Positions 43,492 to 44,138 of a stretch of 44,138 nucleotides of DNA are shown piece after piece (position 1 is the stretch's first letter; the number at the start of each line of letters is the position of its first letter). A model generated the notes under the pieces. That model saw nothing but the letters and a program-made list of their open reading frames with translations. It was not told the DNA's origin and did no database searches. This stretch comes from Chelativorans sp. (GTDB lineage Bacteria > Pseudomonadota > Alphaproteobacteria > Rhizobiales > Rhizobiaceae): positions 1 to 44,138 of the forward strand of contig NZ_JAPSLH010000033.1 in assembly GCF_031180965.1 (NCBI RefSeq). The letters run 5' to 3'. The position numbers were made by a program, and so were the translations under genes.

Positions 43492-44138
43492 TCAAAGCGC
43501 CTTTTCGAACTCCGGCAGGATCTGGAAGAGGTCGCCGACAAGCCCATAGTCGGCGACCTGGAAGATCGGCGCCTCCTCGTCCTTGTTGATGGCGACGATG
43601 ACCTTGGAGTCCTTCATGCCAGCAAGATGCTGGATGGCGCCGGAGATGCCGACGGCTATGTAGAGGTCGGGCGCCACCACCTTGCCGGTCTGCCCCACCT
43701 GCCAGTCGTTCGGCGCGTATCCGGCGTCGACCGCCGCGCGCGAAGCGCCCACGGCCGCGCCCAGCTTGTCCGCCACCGGCAGGATCACCTCCTGGAACTT
43801 CTCCGCCGACCCGAGCGCCCGGCCGCCGGAGATGATGATCTTGGCGGAGGTGAGCTCCGGCCGCTCGCTGGCGGCGATCCTGTTCTCCACGAAACGCGAC
43901 AGGCCGGGATCGGCCGCCGCGCTCGCCGTCTCTATTGCAGCCGAGCCGCCGGTGCCCGCCGCCTGAAAGGAGGAGGTGCGCACGGTGATCACCCGCTTCG
44001 GATCGCTGGATTCCACCGTCTGGATGGCATTGCCGGCATAGCTCGGCCGCTTGAACGTCTTCGCGTCGATCACTTCGATGACGTCGGAGACCTGCATCAC
44101 GTCGAGGAGGGCTGCCACGCGCGGCATCACATTCTTGC
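43492..44138 (-). CDS. etfA: electron transfer flavoprotein alpha subunit (C-terminal part, cut by window end)
   Basis: At least 214 residues; the frame is open through the window edge, so the N-terminus is missing. The C-terminal FAD domain is clear: [21 protein letters not shown], the [25 protein letters not shown] signature and [15 protein letters not shown] near the end. EtfA with EtfB passes electrons from acyl-CoA dehydrogenases to ETF-quinone oxidoreductase. It is upstream of the 3-hydroxybutyryl-CoA dehydrogenase gene with a 117-base gap containing a GC-rich hairpin (43410-43442). etfB would be expected just outside the window. Confidence 0.95.
   Translation of the reverse strand, partial: KNVMPRVAALLDVMQVSDVIEVIDAKTFKRPSYAGNAIQTVESSDPKRVITVRTSSFQAAGTGGSAAIETASAAADPGLSRFVENRIAASERPELTSAKIIISGGRALGSAEKFQEVILPVADKLGAAVGASRAAVDAGYAPNDWQVGQTGKVVAPDLYIAVGISGAIQHLAGMKDSKVIVAINKDEEAPIFQVADYGLVGDLFQILPEFEKAL

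Overview
The window looks like a chromosomal segment of a GC-rich alphaproteobacterium of the order Hyphomicrobiales, most likely near Mesorhizobium and related Phyllobacteriaceae. This is inferred from the SAM-II riboswitch before metA, aerobic-type cobS/cobT, the argH-lptM-lysA cluster, the opgG/opgH/opgC glucan locus, an etfA-hbd pair and strong G/C preference at third codon positions. Almost all of it is conserved core metabolism. The only clearly accessory part is about 29.05-31.22 kb.

Layout. 0.1-9.3 kb: ChaC-type cyclotransferase, a DUF2125 protein, hisC-tyrC, then metA behind a promoter, SAM-II aptamer and intrinsic terminator. After these come a nitronate monooxygenase, a divergent methyltransferase/gloB pair, an EamA exporter and a DUF3108 secreted protein. 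9.5-16.1 kb: rpmB, a queuosine-precursor transporter, a phytase-like esterase, cobT, a GFA-family protein, cobS, a J-domain protein and bolA. 16.06-16.75 kb: a Phd/VapC-type toxin-antitoxin pair with repeated palindromic operator motifs. 16.8-19.8 kb: a coupled aroK-aroB-corC/hlyC operon. 19.9-25.4 kb: a 48-residue membrane protein with its own terminator, xerD, accA, a lipoprotein L,D-transpeptidase, a TusA-like protein and an MFS exporter behind a SoxR/MerR-type promoter. 25.4-28.9 kb: a CobW GTPase, a D,D-carboxypeptidase and an M20 amidohydrolase.

28.97-31.22 kb: tRNA-Arg(CCT), followed by about 2.1 kb of lower-GC DNA holding a small hypothetical gene, a Crp/Fnr regulator and broken coding remnants. 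It closes with an imperfect 46-bp copy of the tRNA 3' half, so it looks like the remnant of an element integrated at the tRNA. 31.66-36.4 kb: the osmoregulated periplasmic glucan operon opgG-(51-aa ORF)-opgH-opgC. The 51-aa ORF resembles the N-terminal tail of OpgH and is separated from the main opgH frame by one in-frame TAG. 36.4-44.1 kb: lysA, lptM-like lipoprotein and argH on the minus strand, tlpA and a fadE-type acyl-CoA dehydrogenase on the plus strand, then hbd and a truncated etfA on the minus strand.

Themes. Amino-acid synthesis (His/Tyr, Met, chorismate, Lys, Arg) sits beside envelope functions (L,D-transpeptidase, D,D-carboxypeptidase, periplasmic glucans, LptM) and beta-oxidation with ETF electron transfer. 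The points most worth a second look are the metA leader, the split opgH, the tRNA-Arg element remnant, the SoxR-like promoter with a 30-codon ORF before the MFS gene, and the toxin-antitoxin operator. No CRISPR array, intact transposase or phage module was seen.
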